A stretch of 64,000 nt of DNA from Arabidopsis thaliana. Its lineage: Eukaryota > Streptophyta > Magnoliopsida > Brassicales > Brassicaceae. The position numbers and the translations under genes are program-made. The stretch's first letter is position 1, and each line of letters begins with the position of its first letter. The notes under the pieces are model-generated. The model ran no database searches and was not told where the DNA came from. It saw only the letters and a program-made list of their open reading frames with translations. The DNA lies in contig NC_003070.9 of the NCBI RefSeq assembly GCF_000001735.4, forward strand, positions 30,117,971 to 30,181,970. The letters run 5' to 3'. Shown here one piece after another: positions 30,768 to 41,505 of the stretch.

Positions 30768-31961
30768 ATGCTATCTCTGCGACACATTCGCAGATTCTGC
30801 CATTTTCCTTCCTCTGCAGCCACTGGTATTGCATATGTTTCAACAGAGTCCAATCAGATCCAGGGTTTGAAACCGCTCGAGGAACCTGCCCTTGTGAAGC
30901 TTAAATCTGAGCGAGACCCTGAGAAGCTATACAATCTCTTTAAAGCTAATGCCACTAACCGTTTGGTGATTGAAAATCGATTTGCTTTTGAAGATACGGT
31001 CTCTAGATTAGCTGGGGCAGGTCGGCTTGATTTCATTGAGGATCTGCTTGAGCATCAGAAGACACTTCCACAAGGTAGGCGTGAGGGTTTCATTGTTAGG
31101 ATTATAATGTTGTATGGCAAGGCTGGAATGACGAAGCAAGCACTTGATACTTTCTTCAATATGGATTTATACGGTTGCAAAAGATCTGTTAAGTCCTTCA
31201 ATGCCGCTCTTCAAGTCTTATCTTTCAATCCTGATCTCCACACCATCTGGGAGTTCCTTCACGACGCCCCATCGAAGTATGGCATTGATATTGATGCGGT
31301 TTCTTTTAACATTGCCATTAAATCTTTCTGTGAGCTGGGTATTCTTGACGGGGCCTATATGGCAATGAGGGAGATGGAGAAATCAGGGTTAACACCAGAT
31401 GTAGTTACATATACTACACTTATATCGGCGTTATACAAGCACGAGAGGTGTGTGATTGGAAATGGATTGTGGAACCTTATGGTCCTCAAGGGCTGTAAGC
31501 CGAACCTCACCACTTTTAATGTTAGGATTCAGTTTTTAGTGAATAGGAGACGAGCTTGGGATGCAAATGATCTGTTGCTGTTGATGCCTAAACTCCAGGT
31601 GGAACCGGACAGCATAACATATAACATGGTTATCAAAGGGTTTTTCCTTGCGAGGTTCCCTGACATGGCGGAAAGAGTTTATACAGCGATGCATGGTAAG
31701 GGGTACAAACCCAATTTGAAGATATACCAGACGATGATTCACTATTTGTGCAAGGCAGGAAATTTTGATTTGGCTTATACAATGTGCAAGGATTGTATGA
31801 GAAAGAAGTGGTACCCAAACTTGGACACAGTTGAGATGTTGCTCAAAGGGCTTGTGAAAAAGGGGCAGCTTGATCAGGCTAAGTCGATCATGGAGTTAGT
31901 TCACAGAAGAGTACCTCCTTTCAGGTCAAAACAGTTGCTCTCCCTTAAGTCCATTTTGTAA
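30768..31961 (+). CDS. P-class pentatricopeptide-repeat protein, probably mitochondrial
   Basis: One intronless frame of 397 residues. The N-terminus is basic and Ser/Ala-rich (MLSLRHIRRFCHFPSS), like a mitochondrial presequence. From about residue 100 onwards there are roughly eight degenerate 35-residue PPR units, for example AFEDTVSRLAGAGRLDFIED, DAVSFNIAIKSFCELGILDG, DVVTYTTLISALYKHERCVI, DSITYNMVIKGFFLARFPDM and NLKIYQTMIHYLCKAGNFDL. There is no E, DYW or SMR domain, so it is a P-type protein, a class that binds organellar RNA to stabilise, process or splice it. The target is unknown. Recalled as AT1G80150. Confidence 0.92.
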   Translation: MLSLRHIRRFCHFPSSAATGIAYVSTESNQIQGLKPLEEPALVKLKSERDPEKLYNLFKANATNRLVIENRFAFEDTVSRLAGAGRLDFIEDLLEHQKTLPQGRREGFIVRIIMLYGKAGMTKQALDTFFNMDLYGCKRSVKSFNAALQVLSFNPDLHTIWEFLHDAPSKYGIDIDAVSFNIAIKSFCELGILDGAYMAMREMEKSGLTPDVVTYTTLISALYKHERCVIGNGLWNLMVLKGCKPNLTTFNVRIQFLVNRRRAWDANDLLLLMPKLQVEPDSITYNMVIKGFFLARFPDMAERVYTAMHGKGYKPNLKIYQTMIHYLCKAGNFDLAYTMCKDCMRKKWYPNLDTVEMLLKGLVKKGQLDQAKSIMELVHRRVPPFRSKQLLSLKSIL

Positions 31962-33007
31962 TGTTTACATGAAATGGAACAAATTTGCTACATGTACACG
32001 ACAATGCGGCCAAAAGAATTCTTTCTTTCTTTCTCCTGAGTTTATTTTGTATAGCTGTGGTGGAACTGGAAATGGGATGTAGCCTCATATTAGGAGGCAC
32101 ACTTATCTTCCAATCAGATTCAACTATTTGTTGTTCAATGTGAATAAAGCTTAGGATGATTTGGAAACTTCAATGGAGGGATACCCAGTAAGTCATGGAT
32201 GCCTCTACAATCTTAAGTTGTGATAGCACAGAACTAGTTTACCTTTTGTAATGCTACTTACAAAACATGTTGTTGATTTCAGCTGGAGAGCAAAATGGCA
32301 TACACAAAGCAGGGACCATGTGCTGAAGAAACCAAAAGGATCTTCGTCTGACGATGCAAAAGCTCTTGAGCACCTGGAAAAATGAGTTATGTTGTAAGCT
32401 TCATCTAGCCAAATTAAAAGCACTAAACATATAACAAAGGATATCAACGTTGATAGCTTTTTCTTGATATAGCACGAATGTAAACAACAGAGAATAGAAC
32501 AGAGACAACATTACCAGCAATGAATATTTTTATTATTATGTCGAATAAATACATTTTCCCACAAGTGACAGAGCAAACAAAATTCACATATTTTTGTCTA
32601 TTACACTTTGGTGTCAGACTGACTTGTTACGTAGATTTATGGCGGTGGATTATAACATTGTAACTTTAAATATCTTTTAACGTAAGAAACAAAACTCCAA
32701 AATTGGTGTTTATTTTTAAAAATAAAAATTTGAGGGGGCATGTATGTTTGTTTAGTTGATTCACGTGTTCTTTGTGTCTGAAAATTCTGAATTTGATGAT
32801 TTTGAAAAAGGAAAAAAAGATACGAGGTATCCTCAATTCCAAAAGGATGAATGATACAACTCATATATACAAGATTATAGTAAAAAGAAGGGATGCATAT
32901 AAAGAAACATAGACATCATCGCCATCCATCCTCAGATCAGTTCCGTAGTTTACTGGATCACGACACACACACATATACACGTGTACATATAAGCCATTCT
33001 TATCAAA
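31962..33007. other. 3' region of the PPR gene and upstream of the glyoxalase gene
   Basis: The left half is probably the PPR 3' untranslated region, perhaps spliced (acceptor-like sequence near 32280). The right half leads to the glyoxalase-fold gene. Open frames on the minus strand here show no recognisable domain. Confidence 0.45.
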
Positions 33008-33130
33008 ATGACCACCTTCCTCCTGAATTCTCATTCATTATATAGGCGTATATTTCGGAATTCTAAGTTTTGTTGCTACGATCGAGCCAGCGTTCTGTTT
33101 CTGTACGTCTCTCTGGGTAAGAAAGAAAAA

Positions 33131-33960
33131 ATGAAGGACGAAACGGGAAACCCTCTGCATATCAAGTCTTTGAATCACATCTCTCTTCTCTGTCGATCCG
33201 TCGAGGAATCCATTAGCTTTTACCAAAACGTTTTAGGGTTCCTCCCTATTCGCAGACCTGACTCTTTTGATTTCGATGGCGCGTGGTACATATATACATA
33301 CTTACCTACATGGAGATATTATATATATATTTCTCTTTAAGAATTGTTAAATTTCGTAATTATATACTTATTTTGTGTGATTATAGGTTGTTTGGACATG
33401 GAATTGGGATTCATCTTCTTCAATCTCCTGAACCTGAGAAATTACTCAAGAAAACAGAGATTAATCCCAAGGATAATCACATTTCTTTCCAGGTACCCTT
33501 TTTTTTTTTACTTTATCATTTTGACCCCACACCTTTTTAAATGCCTCCTCGCTAACCCCTTTGTTTAAATTGGAGCTCAATAAACTCCTTTTAATTGTGA
33601 TTTGTGAGACCAAATGATGGAAGTTTTAGCTTTTCAGAGGGTATTAGGCAGCCAAATGTGTTGTTTATTAGTAGTACAGAAATATATTTGATAGAAGAAT
33701 GTGTGTGTTGAATGCAGTGCGAAAGCATGGAAGCAGTGGAGAAGAAGCTCAAGGAGATGGAGATAGAGTATGTGAGAGCAGTGGTTGAAGAAGGTGGCAT
33801 CCAAGTGGACCAACTCTTCTTCCACGACCCTGATGCCTTCATGATCGAGATATGCAACTGCGATAGCCTCCCCGTTATCCCTCTCGCTGGAGAAATGGCT
33901 CGTTCATGCTCTCGACTTAATATCCGCCAGCTCGTTCAGCCAACTCAGATCCACCCCTAG
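33131..33960 (+). CDS. GLYI7: Glyoxalase/VOC-superfamily protein
   Basis: Exons from 33131 (or 33008) to 33285, 33387-33492 and 33718-33960. From the ATG at 33131 the protein is about 167 residues and holds one vicinal-oxygen-chelate domain: LNHISLLCRSVEESISFYQN, then GHGIGIHLLQS, DNHISFQCESMEAVEKKLKE, FFHDPDAFMIEICN. The two beta-alpha-beta-beta-beta halves and the C-terminal metal-ligand Glu (IEI) are visible. The family includes glyoxalase I, but this subgroup is stress-linked and often catalytically unproven. An in-frame ATG at 33008 would add 41 residues (RRIFRNSKFCCYDR), so two N-termini are possible. Recalled as AT1G80160. Confidence 0.87.
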
Positions 33961-34315
33961 TTCTCTCTGTCTTCCCTAATTTCTGTTTTCGTAAATAATT
34001 TCAAGTGTCCATGTGATTGTCTCTTTGATTGCGTGTGAATATAATTGCATGTAATAAACAGCTAGTGGTAAGTTGATGTGATTCCTCAACCGGGAAAATG
34101 ACCATTTGCTTCACACTCTAGTCTCTCTCTACCATTATTTGAGATACCAAACTCTCTCTCTCTTTTGTTGTTATGCTTCTAAAACATGTGGTTATATGAT
34201 AGTAAGAAACCTTATAATACAATTGAAATCGCCTAAGAAGCTTAGAGAGATAAGTAACATATGTTATCTGAAACACGTGACATGAGACATCTATTTTTTC
34301 TGTAAGTGGAATATA
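33961..34315. other. Short convergent spacer
   Basis: About 355 bases that should hold the 3' ends of the glyoxalase-fold gene (+) and the small DUF761-like gene (-). CT-rich tracts near 34120-34170 are the only feature. Confidence 0.5.
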
Positions 34316-34531
34316 TCAGAGAGCTCCTCTAGGGAGGATGTTATCGCACTGAAGAGAAAGTTGTCGCCGGAAGTTTTGGATGAAAGCTTCGGCGCATTTG
34401 TCGACATCATGAATCTTAGGCTTGCTCTCTAGATGACGACTACCATTTGTAAGGGTTGTCACCGATTTTCTCTTCTCTGTTATGACTTTGGAGTTGGTAC
34501 TGTGCACAGAAAGTGGTTGTAAGGAACTCAT
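34316..34531 (-). CDS. Small DUF761-like protein
   Basis: An intronless 71-residue frame. The C-terminal part DVDKCAEAFIQNFRRQLSLQ matches the DUF761 signature (D-x-x-A-E-x-F-I-x-x-F-R-x-Q-L), found at the C-terminus of many small, basic, poorly characterised plant proteins. The N-terminal 40 residues are Ser/Thr/Lys-rich and probably disordered. The gene has its own TATA box (TATAAATA, minus strand, 34602-34609), giving a leader of roughly 40-50 bases, which supports a genuine gene. Function is unknown and I do not recall a locus number. Confidence 0.72.
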   Translation of the reverse strand: MSSLQPLSVHSTNSKVITEKRKSVTTLTNGSRHLESKPKIHDVDKCAEAFIQNFRRQLSLQCDNILPRGAL

Positions 34532-35675
34532 TTTCCTGATCTTTTTATGTGTGTTTTGGGATAGTTGGATGGTGGTGAGAGTTCTGATTTTAAGGGCTGT
34601 GTATTTATAGGATTGTTTGTATGCCTAAGTCTTTTTTATCCCTACGGAAGCAACTCTTGAATTATTGAAAGGAATAGATAACTAACTAATAAGAATGTTG
34701 AATTTAAACGTTTAGATAAAATATCGCTTATATTATTAGTAAACCATATCCTTTCAACACTTATCCACTTAAATCTAAACCCAGTAAGTATCAGCATTTA
34801 ATTAAACCAAATATCTTGCAACTTCTGCTTTTGTGATATTCTCTAGATCATATTTATATATACGTTTCTATTTAAATAAGGAAACGAAGCATCAAATCTA
34901 AAGGTTCTCTTTGCAAAAGGGAAGGCTTACATGAAATCTAACCTAACAAGTGGAATTGATTACTCTTAGTCATAAGGCTACAAGTAGAACCTAACGACTA
35001 GAAGATAAGCCACCGAATCCGAAACTCATCATCGTCCACCGCCGTCGTTTTCCTAGCTCCGATGACTTATTTATTCTCTTAAATAACAGATATACACAGA
35101 ATGGGCCGTTTTTCATATTCATCTTTGTTTCGATATATTTATGAATGGGCTATTTTGACCCAATAATTAGCCCTTTAACGTTCAAAAGGCCCATACATAT
35201 TCCGAGATTATTCGTTTTAGTATGTGGCTATTACAGATGTACCCCTTCTATTTTTTGTTTATAAATCATTGCACGTGTTTTGAATATTTTTCGTAATTAC
35301 ATGTGTTCCCCTATATTTTGGCTCATTACATAAATTTCTCATAGTTTTGATTATGCATTAATACTAAGATTGTTTCAGCTATTTTCTCTAAGTTTTTTTG
35401 GTTACTGATCCAAAGGTTTGACTTGATTTTTCTCAAAACGAGTTTTCTCTTGTCATAAATTATATAATCTTCCCAACAACCGTGAGAGAGCTCTACATCC
35501 ATCGTATGGCTCAAAAGGTAATCTTGTGAGCTGGAAATGATTGAGTGCAATAAGAGAGAAACTCAATGATAAGGGATGGACTGGTGAACTGAATTTGCCA
35601 AAACATGACTATATCATAAAAGCATTTGGCGTGTGCACAAAAACGTGGCAAGATTTTCAATCTGAAAACATGAAT
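34532..35675. other. Spacer between the DUF761-like gene and polygalacturonase B
   Basis: About 1.1 kb. The left 100 bases hold the TATA box and leader of the small gene. The right holds the 3' end of the polygalacturonase. AGGCCCAT-like and GGGCC-like motifs occur near 35100-35200 with no adjacent start codon. Nothing coding is recognised. Confidence 0.45.
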
Positions 35676-37713
35676 TCAAAGGTATGCAGATGTGATCCCG
35701 GACTGAACCGACTGTTCTAAGAAGCTTGTGTCATCTGAAAGACAAGGAGGAGGGTACACTTGACCCGAACTAGAACCATAAGCTTCCCAACAGAAAGACT
35801 CTGTGAAACCATCACCGTTTGATGGTTCAAGATCAATGTCTTGTAGAAGTATGTTGCGACATGGTGAACTATCGCTGCAAGAGATCTTGATTGCTTCCTT
35901 TGATGCTGAGGTGCCCCTCACGTGAACAAATGAGATGTTCTCAATGCTAATAGCTGATGTCTGCAGTTTTTGAGTTTTAGACAATTTTTCAGGTTCAATA
36001 TTGAGCTACAAAAGAAAGATTTGGCACAAGTTCTTTACCTGATTCGCACACGGCTTCCTAGAATCGCAGTAATACTGATCGATGATGATGGGGTTTGACA
36101 CATTGTTCATCTTGATGTTCCTAAAGATAATTTTTGAGACCAAACCACTCCCTCCCTGGTTGAAAGAAAGAGGATGCAAGCAAGTTAAGTTCTTTTCATC
36201 TCAGAACGTAAATGGGAACTTTGATAAGATGGAATCACCTGCCATGTTTTGATCCGAACACCATTCGCAGTGTCAGAGATGATGGCCGTATCAACTGTTA
36301 TGTCTCTAACTTCTTCCCAAGATTTTGATTTTCCTAGGCTTCCAATGCTACAACAACAATTTTATATTAGATTATGCTTAGTCTGTTTCTTATCTGTCTT
36401 GGCTTTGGTTACCTTATGCCATGGCCAGGACCACATATAATGTTGCTGATGGAGATCTGTGTAGAGTTTTTAACTATCGAAATGCAGTCATCTCCTATAC
36501 AAGAAAAACAGATCCGATTAATCAGCAAAGAGCAAATATTAGATTCAAGTTCTGGTTAAGTACACTGACCTGTGCTGACAGTAGTGTTGTCTATAACGAT
36601 ACCACGAGAGACGCTTATGTGAATTCCATCAGTATTGGGACTAGTAGCAGGAGCTATGACCTTTAAACCAGAGATGGTCACACGGCGACAGCTGGTTAAG
36701 GCAATGTGCATTTGTTGACTATCAATCACATTGAGGTTCTCAACTCTCATATTCTTGCACTTGTGGAATGTTAAGGCCTACAAAACCAACATAGTCTTAC
36801 TTTAATAGAGAGTAACCACACCACCAATAAAGGAAATCAATTGGATGCTTACCGTTGGAGCACCTCGACAAGGCTGCAAAAGAAATGGTTGAAAGAAAAG
36901 TGAGAATTCCCTTTTACTCTCTGAAGATAACATGTTGAGAAAGAAAAAAGAGGCAACTAACGTTGGAATGATTGTGTTTGCAAGATCTTTCCCACCATTC
37001 TTGCCCCATCCCGTTAACAGTGCCGCCTCCTTCAACAGTTAAGCGGCTCAAACCATGGAAATATAGCCATTTTCGGCGGTTAAGACCTTCCCAAACATCT
37101 GGATCATTGGGAGCAATGATTGTACCAGAGATCTAATGGCCAAAAAAGAGAGCAGAAAGCAATGAAGACAACAGAACAAAGACAACAATCTGAAAATATC
37201 CACAAAGATTCTAAATACCCCTGTGGAAGGGAAGGTTTAACCTGGAGTGTGAGTCTTGCTTTACAAGGTCCAGAAAGATCAATAGGCCGAAGGAGACAAG
37301 TGTAATTTTCAGGCACCAAGATTCTGGTTTTGACTTTGGAAGAACAAGCTGTCTTCCAAGCATCTGCAAACGCCTGCGTTCCATTATCACCCGACACAAA
37401 TTATATAAGTATCTACCGTTGCTGTCTGATTTCCTAAATCCTACCCATAGATTCAAGATTTCACAGTGAAAAGAGGTTTCTCGAGGGTTTAGCGAATCGT
37501 TACTTTAGTGTCGTCGGTGACGCCATTGCCTTTGGCACCAAAATTGCCAACGTGGAGGAGCCGTTCGGATCTGGGTCGGGTCGAGCGCGACTGTCTCCGC
37601 GGGAGCTGGAGGAGCGATTCGAACGAATTCGCGTTTGCGGTCAAAGCGAGTGAGGAGGCTACGACTAGTAGTAACAAAAGAGTGACAAGAGTACCGCCGC
37701 GTGAATAACTCAT
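35676..37713 (-). CDS. Polygalacturonase-like pectinase (GH28), copy B
   Basis: Nine minus-strand exons, 37504-37713, 37242-37373, 36962-37132, 36853-36873 (21 nt), 36570-36777, 36413-36494, 36239-36347, 36039-36155 and 35676-35960, sum to 1335 nt or 444 residues. A signal peptide ([19 protein letters not shown]) leads into a basic linker and then the GH28 beta-helix. Catalytic motifs are intact: [30 protein letters not shown] and [10 protein letters not shown]. The predicted role is hydrolysis of homogalacturonan in the wall. Exon layout closely parallels copy A, including a microexon at the same place before the conserved APT motif, so the two share ancestry. Recalled as AT1G80170. Confidence 0.92.
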
Positions 37714-39086
37714 AATTTAGATTTTTAATTTTTAGGAACCGAATGGATTTATAGACATTAAACTCAAGATACTATAATTAGGCTTATGTATGATTTTAGA
37801 ATAAACAAATGAATATAGATAGAGTCTATTTATAATCAGAATTACAACAGATCTAGATTCCCTCCTCTCTACCTTGAGAGTGAGATTTAGTTTTCCTGAT
37901 TGTAGTGATTATGGTGAAATGACGTTATGTTTAGCCACAAAGAAAAATGGCAAGATAGTTTCTAGTTTTCAGGGGATTTAGTAATGACATTCTTTGAAAA
38001 TTTTCCATACATTATTGATTGATTAATGTAGGTGATCAATCATATAATCAAACAGAAAATTGCAAGATGAAATAAATGTATGTGTTTTGACCCAAAAAAA
38101 AAAAAAAAAAAGAAATAAATGTATGTGATAAACCCTTTTATCACTAATTTAGAAATAAAAAAAAAGTTTGATGGTTATGGGCTAAAGCCCAGATAATCAG
38201 GGTATTATATGTTGCACTAAACTAAGCCCATATGATTACGCCCAATAAAACTTTTACAATGGATGGACTATGTAAACCTTCCAACTTTCAAGAAACATTC
38301 TCATACTGGTATATGATCACTATATCTATATCTCACACCTCACGCAAACTAGTAGTTATTTACGTATCAAACAAATAAATTAAGTGTTTATTATTGGTTG
38401 CAAAATATGTGTATAGTTTTATTTTTCACTTTTTTTTTTGCAAAGGCTCCAACTTTTTGGAAAAAAAAATAGCAGTGGATGGGTGGGAACTGTGGTGCCA
38501 TGCTTGATTTGGACATAACACAGAAGCGAGTCCGTGAGGGATTTGTATCGGCTGATGAAAAATTAAAATATATTTAATCAGAAATTAGAGATGAGAAAAT
38601 GGCATTGGTCCTTTATCCTAGGAATGAAGAATCTGATGTTGTTGCAACTAATTTGTCAGAATGTCAGGCTCAGGTCCACTTTAGCCGCCGCAGTCAGCTG
38701 CCCAGTTTTGAATTCATTAAGATTATCAAATTTAATTACTCGATGGATTAATCATAGGAGACGAAGAAGATTGTTGATCCTCTGCTTTAATCTTACTTGG
38801 AAATATTTGGAATTCTCTCGGGAAAGAAAGAGAGATAGAATAAAACAAGAATATACATGAAAATCTAAGATCAGTCTGCAACAAAAACAAAACAAATATA
38901 AACATATATATAGTCTCTGAGTTTAAACAGTTTTAACATTAAAGCACAAACAAAAAAACACAAACAAAAACAGAAAGAAAAAGATTCATAAGAAGCAGTA
39001 TAAGTATATATACTCTCTTTTTGTTTTGTTTTGTTTTCTCATCTTTGTGTGTGTTCTTCTTCTTTACTTTAGACTTTAGTTCATGC
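37714..39086. other. Spacer upstream of polygalacturonase B
   Basis: About 1.37 kb holding the polygalacturonase promoter (left) and the MASS1 3' end (right). A poly(A) insertion with a perfect 16-base direct repeat lies at 38069-38127. An open frame at 38591-38860 has no recognisable motif and is not called. Confidence 0.5.
38069..38127 (+). mobile_element. Mini-retroposon footprint (TSD 16 bp, TTTTGACCC + A18)
   Basis: GAAATAAATGTATGTG occurs at 38069-38084 and perfectly again at 38112-38127. Between the copies are TTTTGACCC and eighteen A residues. This is the clearest of the small A-tailed insertions in the window: the perfect duplication implies a recent event, and the insert is only the 3' tip of whatever was retroposed. 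Confidence 0.7.
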
Positions 39087-39503
39087 CTATCTGGATCTAC
39101 GCTTCGCTGGCCTTTTCCTCTGATTAACCTTCTTCCCCGGCTGTTTCTTCCCGAAGGCAGAGCAGCACCCAAACGCCGACAGTCTCGGCGACGGCGGGTC
39201 CACCGCCGGAGACACTCTCCCTGTGTTTCGATGGTGGCGGATGGCTCCTCCTCCGTTGGATCGACTCCTCTCCATACCTCCGTCAGTTCTGATAGGTTTG
39301 AGTCCTTCTCCGGCGATAGGTTTGGTTGTCTGATCCTGTACTTCCGACGTAATCAGCTTGGCCTGTTCGTCCTGTTGTAGAGTCTCGCCTTTCCGGTCGT
39401 TGGCCGCTTGTTGGCTTAGCTCGGCGATGAGACGATCGTCCCAGACTATACCCGAAGAGCCCTGTCGACGGAAAGAGATGGTGGATCTCTGAAGACCCGC
39501 CAT
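39087..39503 (-). CDS. MASS1: MAPK substrate in the stomatal lineage (MASS1)
   Basis: An intronless 138-residue protein. The N-terminus is conserved in the family (MAGLQRSTISFRRQGSSGIVW). The middle is polar and low-complexity. Near the C-terminus lie two Ser-Pro sites suitable for MAP kinases (RVSPAVDPPSPRLSAFGCC), followed by a lysine/arginine-rich tail (KKVNQRKRPAKRRSR). MASS proteins are reported to be phosphorylated by MPK6 and to promote stomatal lineage divisions when overexpressed; MASS1 was reported at the plasma membrane. The identification rests on recalled similarity plus the SP sites. Recalled as AT1G80180. Confidence 0.82.
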   Translation of the reverse strand: MAGLQRSTISFRRQGSSGIVWDDRLIAELSQQAANDRKGETLQQDEQAKLITSEVQDQTTKPIAGEGLKPIRTDGGMERSRSNGGGAIRHHRNTGRVSPAVDPPSPRLSAFGCCSAFGKKQPGKKVNQRKRPAKRRSR

Positions 39504-41505
39504 GGACGGCGCTAACTGTTCCTCCTCCGTTTTTTTCTTCTTCTTTTACTCTGTTTTCGTCGTTTTTGATGTGTGTTGCTAAAAGTGGTTCATCATTGTG
39601 TTTCAGACTAGTTCATTTCTTCCTCCTCTTTCTTATCTCTTTATTAGAAGGCACTTGTGTCTTTTCTAATTAATTTTCTTTTGTCGTCTTATTATTTCAA
39701 TTTTATATGTTTTTTTTCTTCTGGTTCTCGAATTATCCAACCAAATATAATCGCGATTATCATGTTTAGATGCGTAATCATTGTATTTTATTTGTTACGT
39801 ATTTTAAACGGGAGAGAAAAAACTGGGTCAAAGCAGCGGGTAATTATGGGAGTAGAATAGTACAAACAACGTTTTTGGGTGGTATGTGTTGAAATTTCAA
39901 TTATCTTTTTTTTTAACATTAAATTTAGCTATAGCCACTTAATTATCTGCCAAAAATGATTATTTTTCTTTTCACGTTTCAGGCAAAGATCATCGCATAG
40001 CATATAGTTTTATCAACCATAATCCAGCATGGCTTAATTTTTTTTAATATTTCTTAAGGAAATCAAGCGTTGGTGACTCGTCGTTGTTCATGCTTGATTT
40101 GGTTAGTTCAAAGTTGAAACTTACAAGTATTAGTAGATGACTGATTCATCGAGTTTTAAAATAATAATCACGCAAAACTCGAACCTAATATTTCCTGAAA
40201 TATAATGGCTCAACTTTGAGAGGTGTGGATTATTTTATTTTGTAAGATATCTTGCTATATGGCTTGCTGGACCATCCCATTTGTGTAATGTGGAGACAAT
40301 CCATTCATGTGCTACTTTTTTCATATGGACAACAAAATTTGCGTGTTCATATCGTAATTAATCCCCAATTAAATCTACATCGCAAATCTAATATACCCAT
40401 GCATTTCAAATCTCGCTACAATTATGGAAGTCCTTGAGTTGATTATTGAAGCAGCTAAAACGTAAGCATGCGAAGAAAACGGCATTTAGCTTTAAAAATT
40501 TGATGATTGTCAGAAAGAGAAAGCAAATAATTGGAAAAATAAGAGCGTCTTATCCGTAAGTGTAGATTTGATGGAACACCAAATATTTTCTATCAATTTT
40601 TTTTGGTGATGGTTATTTTGGCAAAACCAACATGATCAACGGGTTTTTTTTTTGTTAATTGTTAGCCATCTAAAGATATAGTGCATATAAACAAAACAAA
40701 ATAATAAGAATAAAAGAAAGTGACACAATGTCAATCGCATCAGTACCAGTCAAATGGATCATCCTTATCCTCAGACCCAAAAGATTTACTTACATTAGGG
40801 AGTAGTATTCGGATACATGTACACGCATATAACTTCCAAATGTTGAAAGATGTATAAAAACATGTTAGACATTTACCAGTGACTTAAAAAAATATAAGTG
40901 ATTTATGGTAGTATATATCACACTATATTATGAGTCATGACACTCAAATTCAAAATCCGTTTAGTACAAAAGGTTACAAGTCTAGAATCGATTTTTGTAA
41001 TTTTTTTAGTATATATGACATTGGTTTGACTGTGTTACAAAGTCAAAGTAAAATCCCAAAAAAAGAAAGAGGAATATTTTGGTTCTGAGAAAAGACATAA
41101 AAAAAACAATAGAGAAACCTTGTAAAATCCCGCCAAAATTTTCACAGAACCCCTAAAAAAGTTTGAGTGTTGCCGCCATCCATAGATTTATTCCACCATC
41201 TTCATCTCTGGAAATCCTTCGCCGCCGCGAGAATTGACATTGTTTTGATTGCATATAAATCTCCGCAACAGTATGGTACGTTTTGTTTAGATCTACGGTT
41301 TTGTTATCATCCGTTAATTCGGCGACATCAGCAACGATTTGCTTCATCCACAAACCGAATAGGTTCGGTTTAAACATAAGCCTGGGATTTGAGTCAATTA
41401 TTTGCATTTGCCTACTTTTTTCAATTTTCTGGGCACGCCAGATGTTTGATGAATTGCTCGAATAGATAGATGTCAAAGTGAAGCGAGGAGACCCGCCGAT
41501 TCGAC
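39504..41505. other. Two-kilobase spacer between divergent MASS1 and PSF1
   Basis: The left side is the MASS1 promoter and leader, rich in CT tracts. The right side is the PSF1 leader from about 41160 on, with an apparent transcript start near 41140. The middle is AT-rich, with T8-T10 tracts near 40600 and 40647. Small open frames on either strand have no recognisable domain. Confidence 0.5.

Noticed and set aside
38591-38860. 89-residue open frame between polygalacturonase B and MASS1
   Set aside because: No domain or signal and no splice or promoter context; its length is within chance for this spacer.
39021-39380. 119-residue plus-strand frame opposite MASS1
   Set aside because: It is the antisense shadow of MASS1, whose protein is recognisable on the minus strand.
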